Below are positions 33,801-42,147 of a stretch of DNA of 48,769 nt, piece by piece. Under the pieces are notes generated by a model. That model saw only the letters and a list, made by a program, of their open reading frames with translations, was not told the origin of the DNA and searched no databases. Within the stretch, counting starts at the first letter, position 1. Each line of letters begins with the position of its first letter. The position numbers and the translations under genes were made by a program. Source of the stretch: Thermoplasmatales archaeon (GTDB lineage: Archaea > Thermoplasmatota > Penumbrarchaeia > Penumbrarchaeales > Penumbrarchaeaceae). The stretch covers positions 1 through 48,769 of the forward strand of contig JAUVCN010000006.1 of NCBI GenBank assembly GCA_030595715.1. Direction: 5' to 3'.

Positions 33801-36603
33801 CGGTCATTCCTTCAGGTCCCGTACCGCATCCATGAATGGTCAGACCGTCCCATCGGAACCTCAGGACCTGACACTCATCGAAGGTGATGGAAAGGTCGAT
33901 ATCCGGTGGAACGAACCCGCAGATATGTGGTCGATCCCGATCATGGGATATTCATTGAAGATAGATCCCGGGACCGGCTCCAGGGCCGAAGAGATCTCTC
34001 TGGGCCCTGAGATCCATTCCTATACCCATGATGTTCCAAATGGCGAGGTCTTCTTCTATTCCGTAAGCGCGTCGAATGTTCACGGTGAGGGGGATGACTC
34101 CGGACCTCTCGAAGGGAGGGGAAGAGGAGTTCCCGGTGAACCTATAGATCCTTCTATCTCGATAGGTGATAGGAACGTGATCCTCGATTGGGATGGATTT
34201 ACGTCAGATGGCGGAGAACCCTTGACATATGTGAAGGTCTACAGGGGCAATGATATTCAAAATAGACAACACATCGCATCATTGCCTCCGAATACAACAT
34301 CATTTACACTATCTGGTCTTACCAACGGTGAGACCTATTACTTCTGGATCTCGGGTGTCAACCCGATAGGCGAGGGGATCGCTTCTCTACCACTACCGGC
34401 CACTCCCGGTCGAGCTCCGGGAATGATAACTGGCCTGACATTGCTTCCCGGACTTGGTAATGTGGTGGTCGAATGGTCCCCCCCTGCCGACACCGGAGGC
34501 AGGGACCTGCTTGAATATGTGGTATACAGAGGTTCGAGCATATGGACCCTGAAGGAGGTGTTCAGGAACCTATCCAGTGGAACCTCCTTCATTGATGGTG
34601 ACCGGATACAGGGACAGAATTACGTTTACGCGATATCAGCGATCAATAATTTCGGAGAAGGCCCAAGATCCGAACCGCAGGAAGCTATACCCTATGGTCG
34701 ACCGTCAGCTCCAAGGATGATCTCACATTCCGTTGGTTCTACTTCTGTGGAACTGGAATGGACCGTGCCGGACCATGACGGAGGATCCGAGATCACGGGT
34801 TATCTGGTGGAATACAGGTCCGAATTGGATACCGAATGGGACACGATGGAGTTCGCTGGAACCTCTGGCATTGTCACGGACCTCAGAAAGGGCGATGAAT
34901 ACACTTTCAGGGTCAAAGCCAGGAATTTCATTGCGGATGGGCTTCCCTCGGACGATCTTGTAACCCATGTGGGTCTAATCCCGGAACCGCCAACATCGGT
35001 CAGCCTTACATCCGGCGTGGGCCAGATCAGGGTAGAATGGAGCCATAGGCCACCGGGCAGTCTTCCGATAATCGGTTACAGATTGTTCATTGCGGTCAAT
35101 GGCGGCCAATGGAACTACGTTGATGAGGTTGGAAAGGATCGTGATACATATGTATTTGAAAACCTGGTCACTGATTCTACATATACGGTCTCTATATCCA
35201 GTATAAATGAGATCGGAGAGGGTGAAAGATCTGCGAACAGGACACTTACACTCAAGGGGATCCCCTCTCCACCGGAGATCATATGGATCGAGGACCAGGG
35301 GCCGGAGGGTGTAATTTTACGGTGGCTACCCCCTGTGGACCAGGGAGGGGATGAGGTCATAGAATATCGGATCTTCCGCGGAGCTTCAATGGCATCTCTA
35401 ACTGTATTGAAGACCGTCACATCACCTGCTTTGGACGATACGAACCTTGGTATCGGGAAGAGCTACTTCTACTCGATCGCCTCGATCAACGAACAAGGAT
35501 CGAGCGCACAAAGCCGGATCATCGAAGCCTCCACACGTTCTGTCCCATCACCTCCGAACGACCTTCGTGCGGAAGCGACCTCTGACGAGGTTCTGTTGAA
35601 ATGGGATGCTCCTTCATCTGATGGAGGTTTTGAACTTACGGGATATCTTGTTTATCGATCTCTTGATGGAGGCGTTCCAGAACTCATCTCGGAGCTTGGA
35701 TCGGATTCCAGGGGATTCAAGGACAGATCGGTCTCATCAGGATCATATACGTATGATATTGTCCCTGTGAACTCCCTTGGGAAAGGTGAATCATCCAGCA
35801 TAGATGCTGATGTGCCAGGAAGGACATTGTGGTCCATCATGTCACTTGGTATCTCCCTTCTGTTGCCATTGCTGATATTCCTTGCGATAGCCTTCCTCCC
35901 CGGATATCTCAAAAAGAGAAAGGAGAGAAAAGAGAAGGAGGAAGAGATGAGAAGGGTGAAAGAAGCGGAGATCCGGGAACAGCAGATGCTCGAATTGGAT
36001 GCCAGAAGACGATCCACTCTTCCACCGGGGAGAGGCCATGTTCCGGGTCTTGCACCGGCTCATGGGGGGGTTGCACATGGATTGAACCAGCTGCCTCCGG
36101 TTTCATCCAGGGTCGATGAGACCAAAACAGGTGAAGGATACATCAGACCTGCAGACATGAAGAAGAAGAAGACGGACAGGATGAAGGTCCTGAGGGCCGA
36201 TGGCAAGTCAGTTGAGCAGCGTGAGGCTGAGAAGCATCTTTCCGAGATCAAATCCAATGGGAATGCTACAAATGATAAATATCATAAGGAGAGGCATGAG
36301 GCCCTGAAGAAGGAAGCTGCGTCCACGTTCACAGGACAACAAACCGTCGGACCGGAGCCTCAAAAGGCAGAAGAAGGAAGCATGGAAGGCTTCATGGCAG
36401 CTCCGACCTCAGCTACCCCCGTTGAACCTATCAATGAAGGACATGTTGAAAATGAAGAAGGGCCTGACAGGATCAAGGGAACCGAACCTCCCGAAGAGGA
36501 TATCCCCAATTGGGCCGGTGACGAGATCCCTATTCAGGAACCACCAACAGAAGAGGTCGAGGAGATGGAAGAGATCGAGGAATTGGACGAACTTGAGGGA
36601 TGA
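30868..36603 (+). CDS. Giant surface protein: N-terminal FIxNxGQ domain, seven SBBP repeats, ten FN3 modules, TM span, long K/E-rich cytosolic tail
   Basis: About 1,911 residues, the largest gene here. A signal peptide (FSVFLIVGILFPLSAFPVSE) is followed by the N-terminal domain shared with the protein at 9359 (FFISNNGQIGNDDISFYTTD), seven SBBP blades with GYTxSxxFPTT signatures (31610-32990), ten FN3 modules (33000-35800) each recognisable by W-x-x-P-x-D-x-G-G, a membrane helix (LGISLLLPLLIFLAIAFLPG) and a tail of about 240 residues, first K/E-rich (KKRKERKEKEEEMRRVKEAE) and then acidic. The ATG at 30868 is preceded by GGAGGTGAAAAGC and overlaps the upstream stop by 8 nt: translational coupling. 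Probable adhesin with a cytosolic coupling segment. Confidence 0.92.
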   Translation: MNKKNIPFSVFLIVGILFPLSAFPVSENVNEHIEMTNSPVLSTESAGQDLEGYTEFFISNNGQIGNDDISFYTTDGPVKTGFRENGITIAVETEEKGFSYEVEFMDGGSSGPSGMEELDHHTNYFIGSDPDGWHTDIVNFESIIYHDVWDRIDIVYRIVQGRLKYDILVHPGGDVGDVMFRFVDIHPELIDGELLVPTPVGDVLDDAPFTYQSVNEIPSEWHQISDSIFGFNVDQYDPDMELVIDPGLSFSSFAGGSSLDKGRGIVVDSSGYSYVTGYTASSTFPTTTGAYDTVYGGGNNGDVFAMKVNVSGDRLIYSTYLGGGGNDYGMSIDLDSSGNAYIGGQTYSNNFPTMNAYDGSYFRNGDAFVTKLSPAGNSLVYSTYIGGWTSDAINGIKVNSGGNAFVTGTTGYVGWSQYRYPTTSGAYDRGHNGNDDVFVTKLSTNGRSLDYSTFIGGGNDDVGYGIELDSNGNAYIVGRTVSSDFPTTSGAYDQTYGGSGDGFMVKLDSSGGSLSYSTFIGGGGSDAGLGIVLDSSDRAYITGYTGSNNFPTTSGAYDTTYNGNTDSFITMLSSDGSTLMNSTYVGGSGYDSGKAIALGADGMVHITGYTTSSNYPTTSDAFSTSRTWGNEVFVSKMDIGGAVMKYSTYIGGSNNEEASGIQVDSDGFIYITGETDSRDFPTSFSGFDISYNSNDDVFITKFYPADFSPSTLTSESGYFFVNLSWQGSAQEFFDDFGIIGYRIYRRSGSSALVPIAEVGNVTEYQDIIDIFISSEYHYRVTALFNTIGESKFSNMVSETPDVTPRPFDPVADAGDMFVNLTWQTIPSQYFSMFDITYSIFRGLDPNYLLRIADVGPVDWYNDTDIAGEPRTYYYGVTYVIRGIGESNMTNLVQAKPNTPPSAPSNVSTTAGDLQTEIRWNAPDDNGGYPLDSYLVYRGISPGTMDPFMTIPSTNTNLIDNGVEAGITYHYQITAMNDIGHSFRSRTASMNGQTVPSEPQDLTLIEGDGKVDIRWNEPADMWSIPIMGYSLKIDPGTGSRAEEISLGPEIHSYTHDVPNGEVFFYSVSASNVHGEGDDSGPLEGRGRGVPGEPIDPSISIGDRNVILDWDGFTSDGGEPLTYVKVYRGNDIQNRQHIASLPPNTTSFTLSGLTNGETYYFWISGVNPIGEGIASLPLPATPGRAPGMITGLTLLPGLGNVVVEWSPPADTGGRDLLEYVVYRGSSIWTLKEVFRNLSSGTSFIDGDRIQGQNYVYAISAINNFGEGPRSEPQEAIPYGRPSAPRMISHSVGSTSVELEWTVPDHDGGSEITGYLVEYRSELDTEWDTMEFAGTSGIVTDLRKGDEYTFRVKARNFIADGLPSDDLVTHVGLIPEPPTSVSLTSGVGQIRVEWSHRPPGSLPIIGYRLFIAVNGGQWNYVDEVGKDRDTYVFENLVTDSTYTVSISSINEIGEGERSANRTLTLKGIPSPPEIIWIEDQGPEGVILRWLPPVDQGGDEVIEYRIFRGASMASLTVLKTVTSPALDDTNLGIGKSYFYSIASINEQGSSAQSRIIEASTRSVPSPPNDLRAEATSDEVLLKWDAPSSDGGFELTGYLVYRSLDGGVPELISELGSDSRGFKDRSVSSGSYTYDIVPVNSLGKGESSSIDADVPGRTLWSIMSLGISLLLPLLIFLAIAFLPGYLKKRKERKEKEEEMRRVKEAEIREQQMLELDARRRSTLPPGRGHVPGLAPAHGGVAHGLNQLPPVSSRVDETKTGEGYIRPADMKKKKTDRMKVLRADGKSVEQREAEKHLSEIKSNGNATNDKYHKERHEALKKEAASTFTGQQTVGPEPQKAEEGSMEGFMAAPTSATPVEPINEGHVENEEGPDRIKGTEPPEEDIPNWAGDEIPIQEPPTEEVEEMEEIEELDELEG
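31610..32990 (+). repeat. Seven SBBP (propeller blade) repeats
   Basis: Seven copies of a 60-70-residue unit, each with YSTYIGG, D-S-x-G-N-A-Y-I-x-G and FPTT-x-x-A-Y-D landmarks. Seven blades equals a complete propeller, so the copy number is probably structural. Confidence 0.75.
33000..35800 (+). repeat. Ten tandem fibronectin type III modules
   Basis: Ten units of about 90 residues, starting with P-x-x-P-x-x-(V/L) and holding a conserved W (VNLTWQTIP, EIRWNAPDDNGG, VVEWSPPADTGG, LLKWDAPSSDGG and others). The DNA copies have diverged. Confidence 0.75.
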
Positions 36604-36607
36604 TCCT

Positions 36608-37441
36608 TCAGAATATCGGGATCTCCTCTTCCCTGCTCCTGTATCTCTCTATCTTTCGAAGATGGTCCTTGGCAGTATTGATCAAGTACTTTCGATGGAG
36701 CTGCAATTCCCTGTCAAGGAGGAAGGTTCTTGCAGCATCGCCGATCGCCTTATGCGGTTTGAGCAGGGGCTGGAACTTGCCAGGTATATGATATTTGAAA
36801 TGTTTTGACATTATTACCCGGCCCTCGGTCCCATATCTGATGATAAGCGATGCCTTGTCAAGGGATAGATCCACACCCAGATAGGGGCGGATCTCCTTCT
36901 GGAGGTCCATCTTGGAAACATCTGTCAGATCCACCCCTGCACGGGAAAGCAGGTTAAGGTCCTCCTGTCCTCCGAAGAATACGAGCTCTTCCATGTCATG
37001 GTCCTTCCTGATCCGGTTGATGAAGGACCGAAGGGAATCAAAGATGTCATAAGCTCTCTTTTCAATGTTCCCTCTGACCGCCCTGCCGATCCTGAATTTT
37101 GGGTCGAATGGTTTGATGAGGTTCTTTAAAGGGTGATAGACCCTTTCCTCAAGCCCAACGGGGTTGCCAAGAGAATCGATGGAGTTCTTTCTCATTACCA
37201 GGTCCCCATCAAAATCAAATTTCTCTCCTCTGACAATGATATTATCATTGCTACGATCGTGTAGGAGAACGCCTACTTCCACTGGAACGAAATCCCTTCT
37301 ATAGGAGCCATATATCTGACCAAATTCAAGGTCGATATAGCACCTTCTACCCACGGCTATAATAACACCCCTATTGGACCACAGTGTATGGCCATCAATG
37401 GACTTGAACTTTTTCTCGATCTTCTCGGCGATATCTGCCAT
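36608..37441 (-). CDS. Probable DEDDh 3'-5' exonuclease (RNase H fold)
   Basis: The 277-residue protein carries the three exonuclease motifs at suitable spacing: Exo I as CYIDLEFGQIYG (D37 and E39), Exo II around FFGGQEDLNLLSRAG (D161), and Exo III as PHKAIGDAARTFLLDR (H230 with D235, the H-x4-D of DEDDh enzymes). An insert of about 60 residues between motifs I and II is larger than usual, and a basic C-terminus (RKYLINTAKDHLRKIERYRS) could bind nucleic acid. RNA or DNA substrate cannot be decided. Its stop lies 4 bp from that of the convergent surface gene. Known family: DnaQ/ERI-type exonucleases; the call rests on motifs only. Confidence 0.65.
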   Translation of the reverse strand: MADIAEKIEKKFKSIDGHTLWSNRGVIIAVGRRCYIDLEFGQIYGSYRRDFVPVEVGVLLHDRSNDNIIVRGEKFDFDGDLVMRKNSIDSLGNPVGLEERVYHPLKNLIKPFDPKFRIGRAVRGNIEKRAYDIFDSLRSFINRIRKDHDMEELVFFGGQEDLNLLSRAGVDLTDVSKMDLQKEIRPYLGVDLSLDKASLIIRYGTEGRVIMSKHFKYHIPGKFQPLLKPHKAIGDAARTFLLDRELQLHRKYLINTAKDHLRKIERYRSREEEIPIF

Positions 37442-37501
37442 TCTTTTGACCCTTACGGCCCGTATCCATGAATAACGGCCTGTGTAGAAGTTATTAACTT
37501 T

Positions 37502-37512
37502 GACTATATAAT
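37502..37512 (+). promoter_or_regulatory. TATA box of the CoA-disulfide-reductase-like gene
   Basis: ACTATATAATT in the divergent spacer, about 50 nt before the ATG at 37558. The surrounding AT-rich block (37493-37522) is the only strong promoter-like stretch in the gap. Confidence 0.5.
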
Positions 37513-37557
37513 TATAATAAATGAGTCCATTCCAGTGACGAATCGAGAGTGGGGATC

Positions 37558-39255
37558 ATGTCACAACAAAGAAAGATAGTAGTGATCGGTGGATCGGCAG
37601 CTGGACCGAAAGCTGCATCCAGGGCAAGGAGAATGGACCTGAGAGCGGACATCACGATAATTCAGATGGAGAATGACCTCTCAATGGCATCATGTGGATT
37701 TCCATACTATGTTGGGGGAGTGTTCGACGAGAGGGAAAAGTTGATCTGTACACCTACCGGCGTGATAAGGGATCCAAACTTCTTCAAGAATGCCAAGGAT
37801 ATCAAGGCTCTGACAAATACCGAAGCGCTCTCCATTGACAGGAGTGGAAAGACCGTAATATACAAGGACCTGAAAACCGGAGTGGAGGGTACGATATCAT
37901 ATGATAAACTGATCATAGCGACGGGCGCGACACCCCGGATGCCTCCGGTGAAAGGCCTCGATCTCGATGGGATCACCACCCTGCAATCCCTGAAGGATGC
38001 AGATTATCTCAGAAAGGTCAGGGATGAGGGCAAGATAAAGAAGGCCGTTGTTGTTGGTGGCGGATTGATAGGCCTTGAAACATGTGAGGCCTTGCAGTTG
38101 GCCGGGATCGAGATAACCGTTATCGAGATGATGCCGCAGATCCTGATGTTCCTGGATTGGCAGCTCGCAAAGATACTGGAGAACAACATCAGGAACTGGG
38201 CAACCAATGTAGTGACCAACAACGCTGTTACCGAGTTCCTTGGTACTGATGGCAAATTAACCGGTGTGAAGCTTGCGAATGGAACCGAACTTCCATGTGA
38301 ATTGGCAGTTGTTGCAATAGGTGTAAAGCCCCTTGTGGAACTCGCTGAAAAAGCAGACATCAGGATAGGTTCCACCGGAGGGATAGATGTGGATGAGTTC
38401 ATGCAGACATCGGATCCCGATATCTATGCAATTGGTGATTGCATCGAGATACCAAATCTGATCTCTGGAAAGAAAGTGCTCGCTCCGTATGGGGACCTTG
38501 CAAATCTGGAGGGTAGGGTTGCCGGCGAGAATGCAGCGACCAAGAATGTGGCAAGATTTCCCGGCACCCTTCAGACAGGTGTATGCAAAGTATTCAATTA
38601 TCAGGCTGGAACGACCGGCCTTTCCGAAGCAAAGGCGAAGGAAGCCGGTTTCGATCCCATCGGTGTTGTGACCGCAAGTCCGGACAAACCCGGTTTCATG
38701 GGAGGTCTGCTGGTGATCAGCAAGATGATAGCCGATAGGAAGACGGGCAAGATCATTGGATTCCAGTGCCTTGGGCCCGGAGATGTTTCCAAGCAGGTTG
38801 CCCAGGCGGCAGTGGCTGTGAAGGGCGGGATGACCGTCGATGACATGGTCAATGCCGATCTTCCCTATGCTCCTCCGTTTACACTTGCGATCGATCCCCT
38901 GATAGCAATATCACACGCCCTTCAGAACAAGATGAGAGGGCTTTTCACCGGTATCTCGACCGTTGATGTGAAAAAGAAACTGGACAATGGGGAAGAACCG
39001 TTCATCCTTGATATGAGGGGTCCCGGGGAGTATGACACAATGAGGCTCGGTATCGGCGAGGTCCTGATGCCCCTTGGAGCTCTCAGAAAGAGGGAAAATG
39101 AGCTGCCGGAGGATAAGGATACGGAGATCATCTGTTATTGCAAGATATCACTCAGAGGGTACGAGGCCGCCAGGTATCTACAATCCATCGGTTACACCGA
39201 TGTGAAGGTCATGGAAGGTGGAATAATGGCCTGGCCGTATCCAAGAGAGAAGTGA
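37558..39255 (+). CDS. CoA-disulfide reductase-like FAD/NAD(P)H oxidoreductase fused to rhodanese domain
   Basis: The 565-residue flavoprotein has FAD binding at IVVIGGSAAGPKAASRARRM, the single redox cysteine of CoADR/NADH-oxidase enzymes (SMASCGFPYYVGG, C46), NAD(P)H binding at AVVVGGGLIGLETCEALQLA, and the second FAD motif DPDIYAIGDCIEI. The C-terminal 85 residues are a rhodanese domain with active-site loop CKISLRG (C528, C-x4-R). The fusion is known for enzymes reducing CoA-disulfide, CoA-persulfide or sulfur with NAD(P)H. It may thus serve redox defence or sulfur reduction; substrate not decidable. The ATG at 37558 is preferred to the GTG at 37549. It is followed 42 nt later by endonuclease III. 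Confidence 0.9.
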   Translation: MSQQRKIVVIGGSAAGPKAASRARRMDLRADITIIQMENDLSMASCGFPYYVGGVFDEREKLICTPTGVIRDPNFFKNAKDIKALTNTEALSIDRSGKTVIYKDLKTGVEGTISYDKLIIATGATPRMPPVKGLDLDGITTLQSLKDADYLRKVRDEGKIKKAVVVGGGLIGLETCEALQLAGIEITVIEMMPQILMFLDWQLAKILENNIRNWATNVVTNNAVTEFLGTDGKLTGVKLANGTELPCELAVVAIGVKPLVELAEKADIRIGSTGGIDVDEFMQTSDPDIYAIGDCIEIPNLISGKKVLAPYGDLANLEGRVAGENAATKNVARFPGTLQTGVCKVFNYQAGTTGLSEAKAKEAGFDPIGVVTASPDKPGFMGGLLVISKMIADRKTGKIIGFQCLGPGDVSKQVAQAAVAVKGGMTVDDMVNADLPYAPPFTLAIDPLIAISHALQNKMRGLFTGISTVDVKKKLDNGEEPFILDMRGPGEYDTMRLGIGEVLMPLGALRKRENELPEDKDTEIICYCKISLRGYEAARYLQSIGYTDVKVMEGGIMAWPYPREK

Positions 39256-39270
39256 TCCCTGCAATATCGA

Positions 39271-39277
39271 TTTATTC
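39271..39277 (+). promoter_or_regulatory. TATA-like element of endonuclease III gene
   Basis: TTTATTC is centred about 25 nt upstream of the ATG at 39298, so the transcript is probably leaderless. Confidence 0.4.
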
Positions 39278-39297
39278 CATGTTGACCTTCACCTTCC

Positions 39298-39954
39298 ATG
39301 GACGATGATGGCATCAAAGAGGTGCTTCGCCTTATCAAGGAAGAGCAACAAAAGTATCGGATGCCGTTGATTGCGGACATGATACAGTCCGGAAAGGACC
39401 CGTTCAGGATACTGATAGGCACCATTCTATCTCTCAGAACAAAGGATGAGGTCACGGGTCCCGCGACTGACAGGCTCTTTGAACATGCGAATACTCCTGA
39501 AGGGATGCTGGCACTTGATACCGATAAGATAGAGAAGCTCATCTACCCTGTTGGTTTCTACAAGAGAAAGGCCGGGACCATTCACACCATCTGCAGGGAC
39601 CTGATAAACAGGTTCGATGACAAGGTACCAGATGATCTCGATGAGCTGCTTTCGATGAAAGGTGTTGGAAGGAAGACAGCGAATCTGGTCATCACAATGG
39701 GTTATGATATACCGGGGATATGCGTGGATACCCATGTTCACAGAATTAGCAATCGGTTCGGTTACGTGAAGACAAGGACCCCTGATGATACCGAGATGGC
39801 CCTCAGGAAGAAATTGCCTCCGGAACATTGGATCGAGATCAACGATCTCCTTGTCGTATGGGGTCAGAACGTCTGCAAGCCGATATCTCCGATCTGCTCA
39901 CAATGTGTTGTCAACGGAATATGCGAGAGAGTGGATGTGGGTAAGAGCAGATGA
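39298..39954 (+). CDS. nth: Endonuclease III (DNA glycosylase/AP lyase)
   Basis: Removes oxidised pyrimidines and cleaves abasic sites in base-excision repair. The 218 residues contain the helix-hairpin-helix with catalytic Lys (SMKGVGRKTANLV, K126), the catalytic Asp (ICVDTHVHRISNR, D144) and the [4Fe-4S] cluster ligands C193, C200, C203 and C209 in the C-x6-C-x2-C-x5-C spacing. All key residues are intact. No ribosome site precedes the ATG. Confidence 0.96.
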   Translation: MDDDGIKEVLRLIKEEQQKYRMPLIADMIQSGKDPFRILIGTILSLRTKDEVTGPATDRLFEHANTPEGMLALDTDKIEKLIYPVGFYKRKAGTIHTICRDLINRFDDKVPDDLDELLSMKGVGRKTANLVITMGYDIPGICVDTHVHRISNRFGYVKTRTPDDTEMALRKKLPPEHWIEINDLLVVWGQNVCKPISPICSQCVVNGICERVDVGKSR

Positions 39955-40161
39955 AATTGCGGGAACAAGATCGACAATGCGAACAGGATGGATATTTTCA
40001 TACTCCTTCCCCCTTCCTGGAAAAGGACCCATCAATTTACTATGTATATTTCCATTCTCAAGGTTATATCAATTCATGGCCAAAAATACCCCTTTGTGAC
40101 AGTAAAAGATAATATCCTTCATCTCCATGGATGAGCGTCGAGATCGGCATGGGGAAGGAAG

Positions 40162-41379
40162 ATGAGAAAGGGAACCTGTATTTGCATATCGATCCTGCTT
40201 ATGGCCGTTCCATTGATCCTGTCAGTTTCAGCGGAAGAGCTTTCCGATCTTCCCATTGATGAGGACGACATCATCTCCTACTGGACATTCGATGAGGATG
40301 AGGGGGATACCGCGATCGATACGGCATCCGGAAAGGACATCCGGATGGGGGACGCCTCTTCCGAAGATGACAGGGATCCATCATGGATGGACGGGATCAA
40401 AGGATCTGCCTTCCACTTCGATGGTGTGGATGATGTGGCAATATCTTCCGATATCGAGTTCTCATCACCCGAGTTCACGCTTTCTTTCTGGATATTGACC
40501 GATACGGCAAACCGAAAAAGTGTGATCCTCTCCTATGCCAATATCTACGAGGTCAATGAGTTCATCCTGGAAGACCCCGGTGATCTCAAGGTCCATATAA
40601 GGGGTATCTCCAGGGATACGGGGGTCGCATTGAACGATGGTGATTGGCACCATGTGGTGATCACCTGCGATGCAACCTCGGGTGATCTTCGGATCTACAA
40701 GGATATGAAGGAAGAGTTCAGGGGAATTCTCTCTGCAGGAGCACCTGTCAGAACCGGGGGGACGCTTGTTCTCGGAAATGATCAAGATGAGATCGGGGGC
40801 GGGTTCGAGACCGATCAAGCCTTCAATGGCACCCTGGATGAGATGATCCTCATCGACCATGTGATCGATATCGAGGATGTCCGTGACATCTATGAATATG
40901 TTCTTCCTCCGCCCCGTATATTGGAAAGGACCCCGAACGGGGGAACATGGCCAGTCGGTGTGTCGGTGAACATAACCTTCAACATCGAGATGGACATGGG
41001 AAGCGTAGAGGAGGCTTTCTCGATCGAGCCCACGGTCAATGGAACCTTTGCAGGTAATGGAATGCTGATATCCTTCATTCCTGACCAGGACCTTGAAAGT
41101 GATACGGGGTACGAGGTGACACTTTCGAAGGATGCTTTTGACATCTACGGCAGGTCCCTTGACAAGGGAACCGAGTTCAAGTTCAAAACGGAGAAGGAGG
41201 AGGACCCATCAATTGACGATGACACTTCTGTTGATGATGATACAACTGATGATGATGTAAAGAATGGTGAGAATGACGACACCTGGATCGTTCTCGCAGT
41301 ATTGTTCGGGTTATTTCTCGGAGCAGTTATCTTGATCCTTGTGCTGGCCTTCATTGGTCGAAACAGAGAGGACATGTAG
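40162..41379 (+). CDS. Surface protein with LamG/concanavalin-like domain, Big_5 Ig-like module and C-terminal TM anchor
   Basis: The 405-residue protein has a signal peptide (CICISILLMAVPLILSVSAE), a LamG/ConA-like lectin domain (about 38-245) with IISYWTFDEDEGDTAIDTAS, GSAFHFDGVDDVAIS and DGDWHHVVITCDATSGDLRI, a Big_5-type Ig module (about 253-345), a Thr/Asp-rich stalk with repeated D-D-D-T units, and a membrane helix (VLAVLFGLFLGAVILILVLA) ending in a very short basic tail. LamG domains usually bind glycans or proteins. GGGAAGGAAG lies before the ATG. The GIDE gene follows after 8 nt in the same operon. Unlike its larger relatives here it has no extended cytosolic tail. Confidence 0.85.
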   Translation: MRKGTCICISILLMAVPLILSVSAEELSDLPIDEDDIISYWTFDEDEGDTAIDTASGKDIRMGDASSEDDRDPSWMDGIKGSAFHFDGVDDVAISSDIEFSSPEFTLSFWILTDTANRKSVILSYANIYEVNEFILEDPGDLKVHIRGISRDTGVALNDGDWHHVVITCDATSGDLRIYKDMKEEFRGILSAGAPVRTGGTLVLGNDQDEIGGGFETDQAFNGTLDEMILIDHVIDIEDVRDIYEYVLPPPRILERTPNGGTWPVGVSVNITFNIEMDMGSVEEAFSIEPTVNGTFAGNGMLISFIPDQDLESDTGYEVTLSKDAFDIYGRSLDKGTEFKFKTEKEEDPSIDDDTSVDDDTTDDDVKNGENDDTWIVLAVLFGLFLGAVILILVLAFIGRNREDM

Positions 41380-41387
41380 GTGATGAT

Positions 41388-42146
41388 ATGTCCGATCCAT
41401 TCCTCCTTGTTATTGTGGCGCTTGTGGGTTTCATTGGCGGAGGCATCCTAATCGGAATGGGCATATCCAGGCTAAGGAAATGGAAATTGATCGAGAAAAC
41501 CCCAACGAGCAAGGTTGCGGATATCCAGAATGGCCTTGTGGAGCTGGATGGTGTGATAAGGCCCATCACCGGGAAGATGATGACATCCCCTGTCACGGGC
41601 ACTCCATGTATCAGTTATACTGTCAAGGTCCAGGAATATGATAGTGGAGGCAGGAATCGATCCGGAAAGTGGAGAACGATACACAAAGAGAACCGGGGGG
41701 GACCTTTCCTCCTGCAAGATGAGACCGGCCTCGTCAAGGTGGACCCCGCAAGAGCGAAGATGGACCAGTTGAACACAATGGAGAGCACACAGGGTCTATT
41801 CTCCGACCTGGGTCCCGGTGCATGTAATTTCATTGAATCCAGGGGGATCAAGGATAAGGGGTTCTTCGGTCTGATGAAGAGGAATTTGAAGGTGAAGGAG
41901 TCTGTTGTACCCGTGAATCTCCATATCTATGCTCTGGGAACAGCAGGGATAATCGTTCTGGAAGAGGAACTTGAAAAAGACCCGAGAGTGAGTGTGTTCA
42001 CCGTGAGAAATGAGGGGAAGATGATTCTTTCTTACAAGAGTGAGAAGGAAACCTCCTCGCACTTGAAGAACTATGGGTTTGTATTGATCATACTCGGGAG
42101 TATCTTTCTTCTCGGAGGGTTCTCGTTAATGATCGTTATTCTATGA
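41388..42146 (+). CDS. GIDE-domain (MULAN/BAM-type) membrane protein
   Basis: The 252-residue protein has an N-terminal membrane helix (FLLVIVALVGFIGGGILIGM), a domain resembling GIDE (about 45-190: VELDGVIRPITGKMMTSPVT then TPCISYTVKVQEYDSGG, and LLQDETGLVKVDPA), and a C-terminal hydrophobic hairpin (GFVLIILGSIFLLGGFSLMI). The P-V-T-G-x-x-C-x-x-Y segment is the family signature. In eukaryotes this domain occurs in the mitochondrial E3 ligase MULAN; no RING follows it here. Its biochemical role in prokaryotes is not known. AGGTGATGAT gives a good ribosome site. It ends 1 bp from the convergent beta-helix gene. Confidence 0.75.
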   Translation: MSDPFLLVIVALVGFIGGGILIGMGISRLRKWKLIEKTPTSKVADIQNGLVELDGVIRPITGKMMTSPVTGTPCISYTVKVQEYDSGGRNRSGKWRTIHKENRGGPFLLQDETGLVKVDPARAKMDQLNTMESTQGLFSDLGPGACNFIESRGIKDKGFFGLMKRNLKVKESVVPVNLHIYALGTAGIIVLEEELEKDPRVSVFTVRNEGKMILSYKSEKETSSHLKNYGFVLIILGSIFLLGGFSLMIVIL

Positions 42147-42147
42147 T

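Noticed and set aside
31610-35800. Possible CRISPR or DNA-level repeat array
   Set aside because: The repeats are protein-level (SBBP and FN3), with diverged DNA and intact reading frame; no spaced identical repeats exist.
39957-40161. Possible small gene or RNA before the LamG gene
   Set aside because: No convincing frame, hairpin or tRNA structure; only AT-rich promoter-like sequence (GGTTATATC, GATAATATCC).
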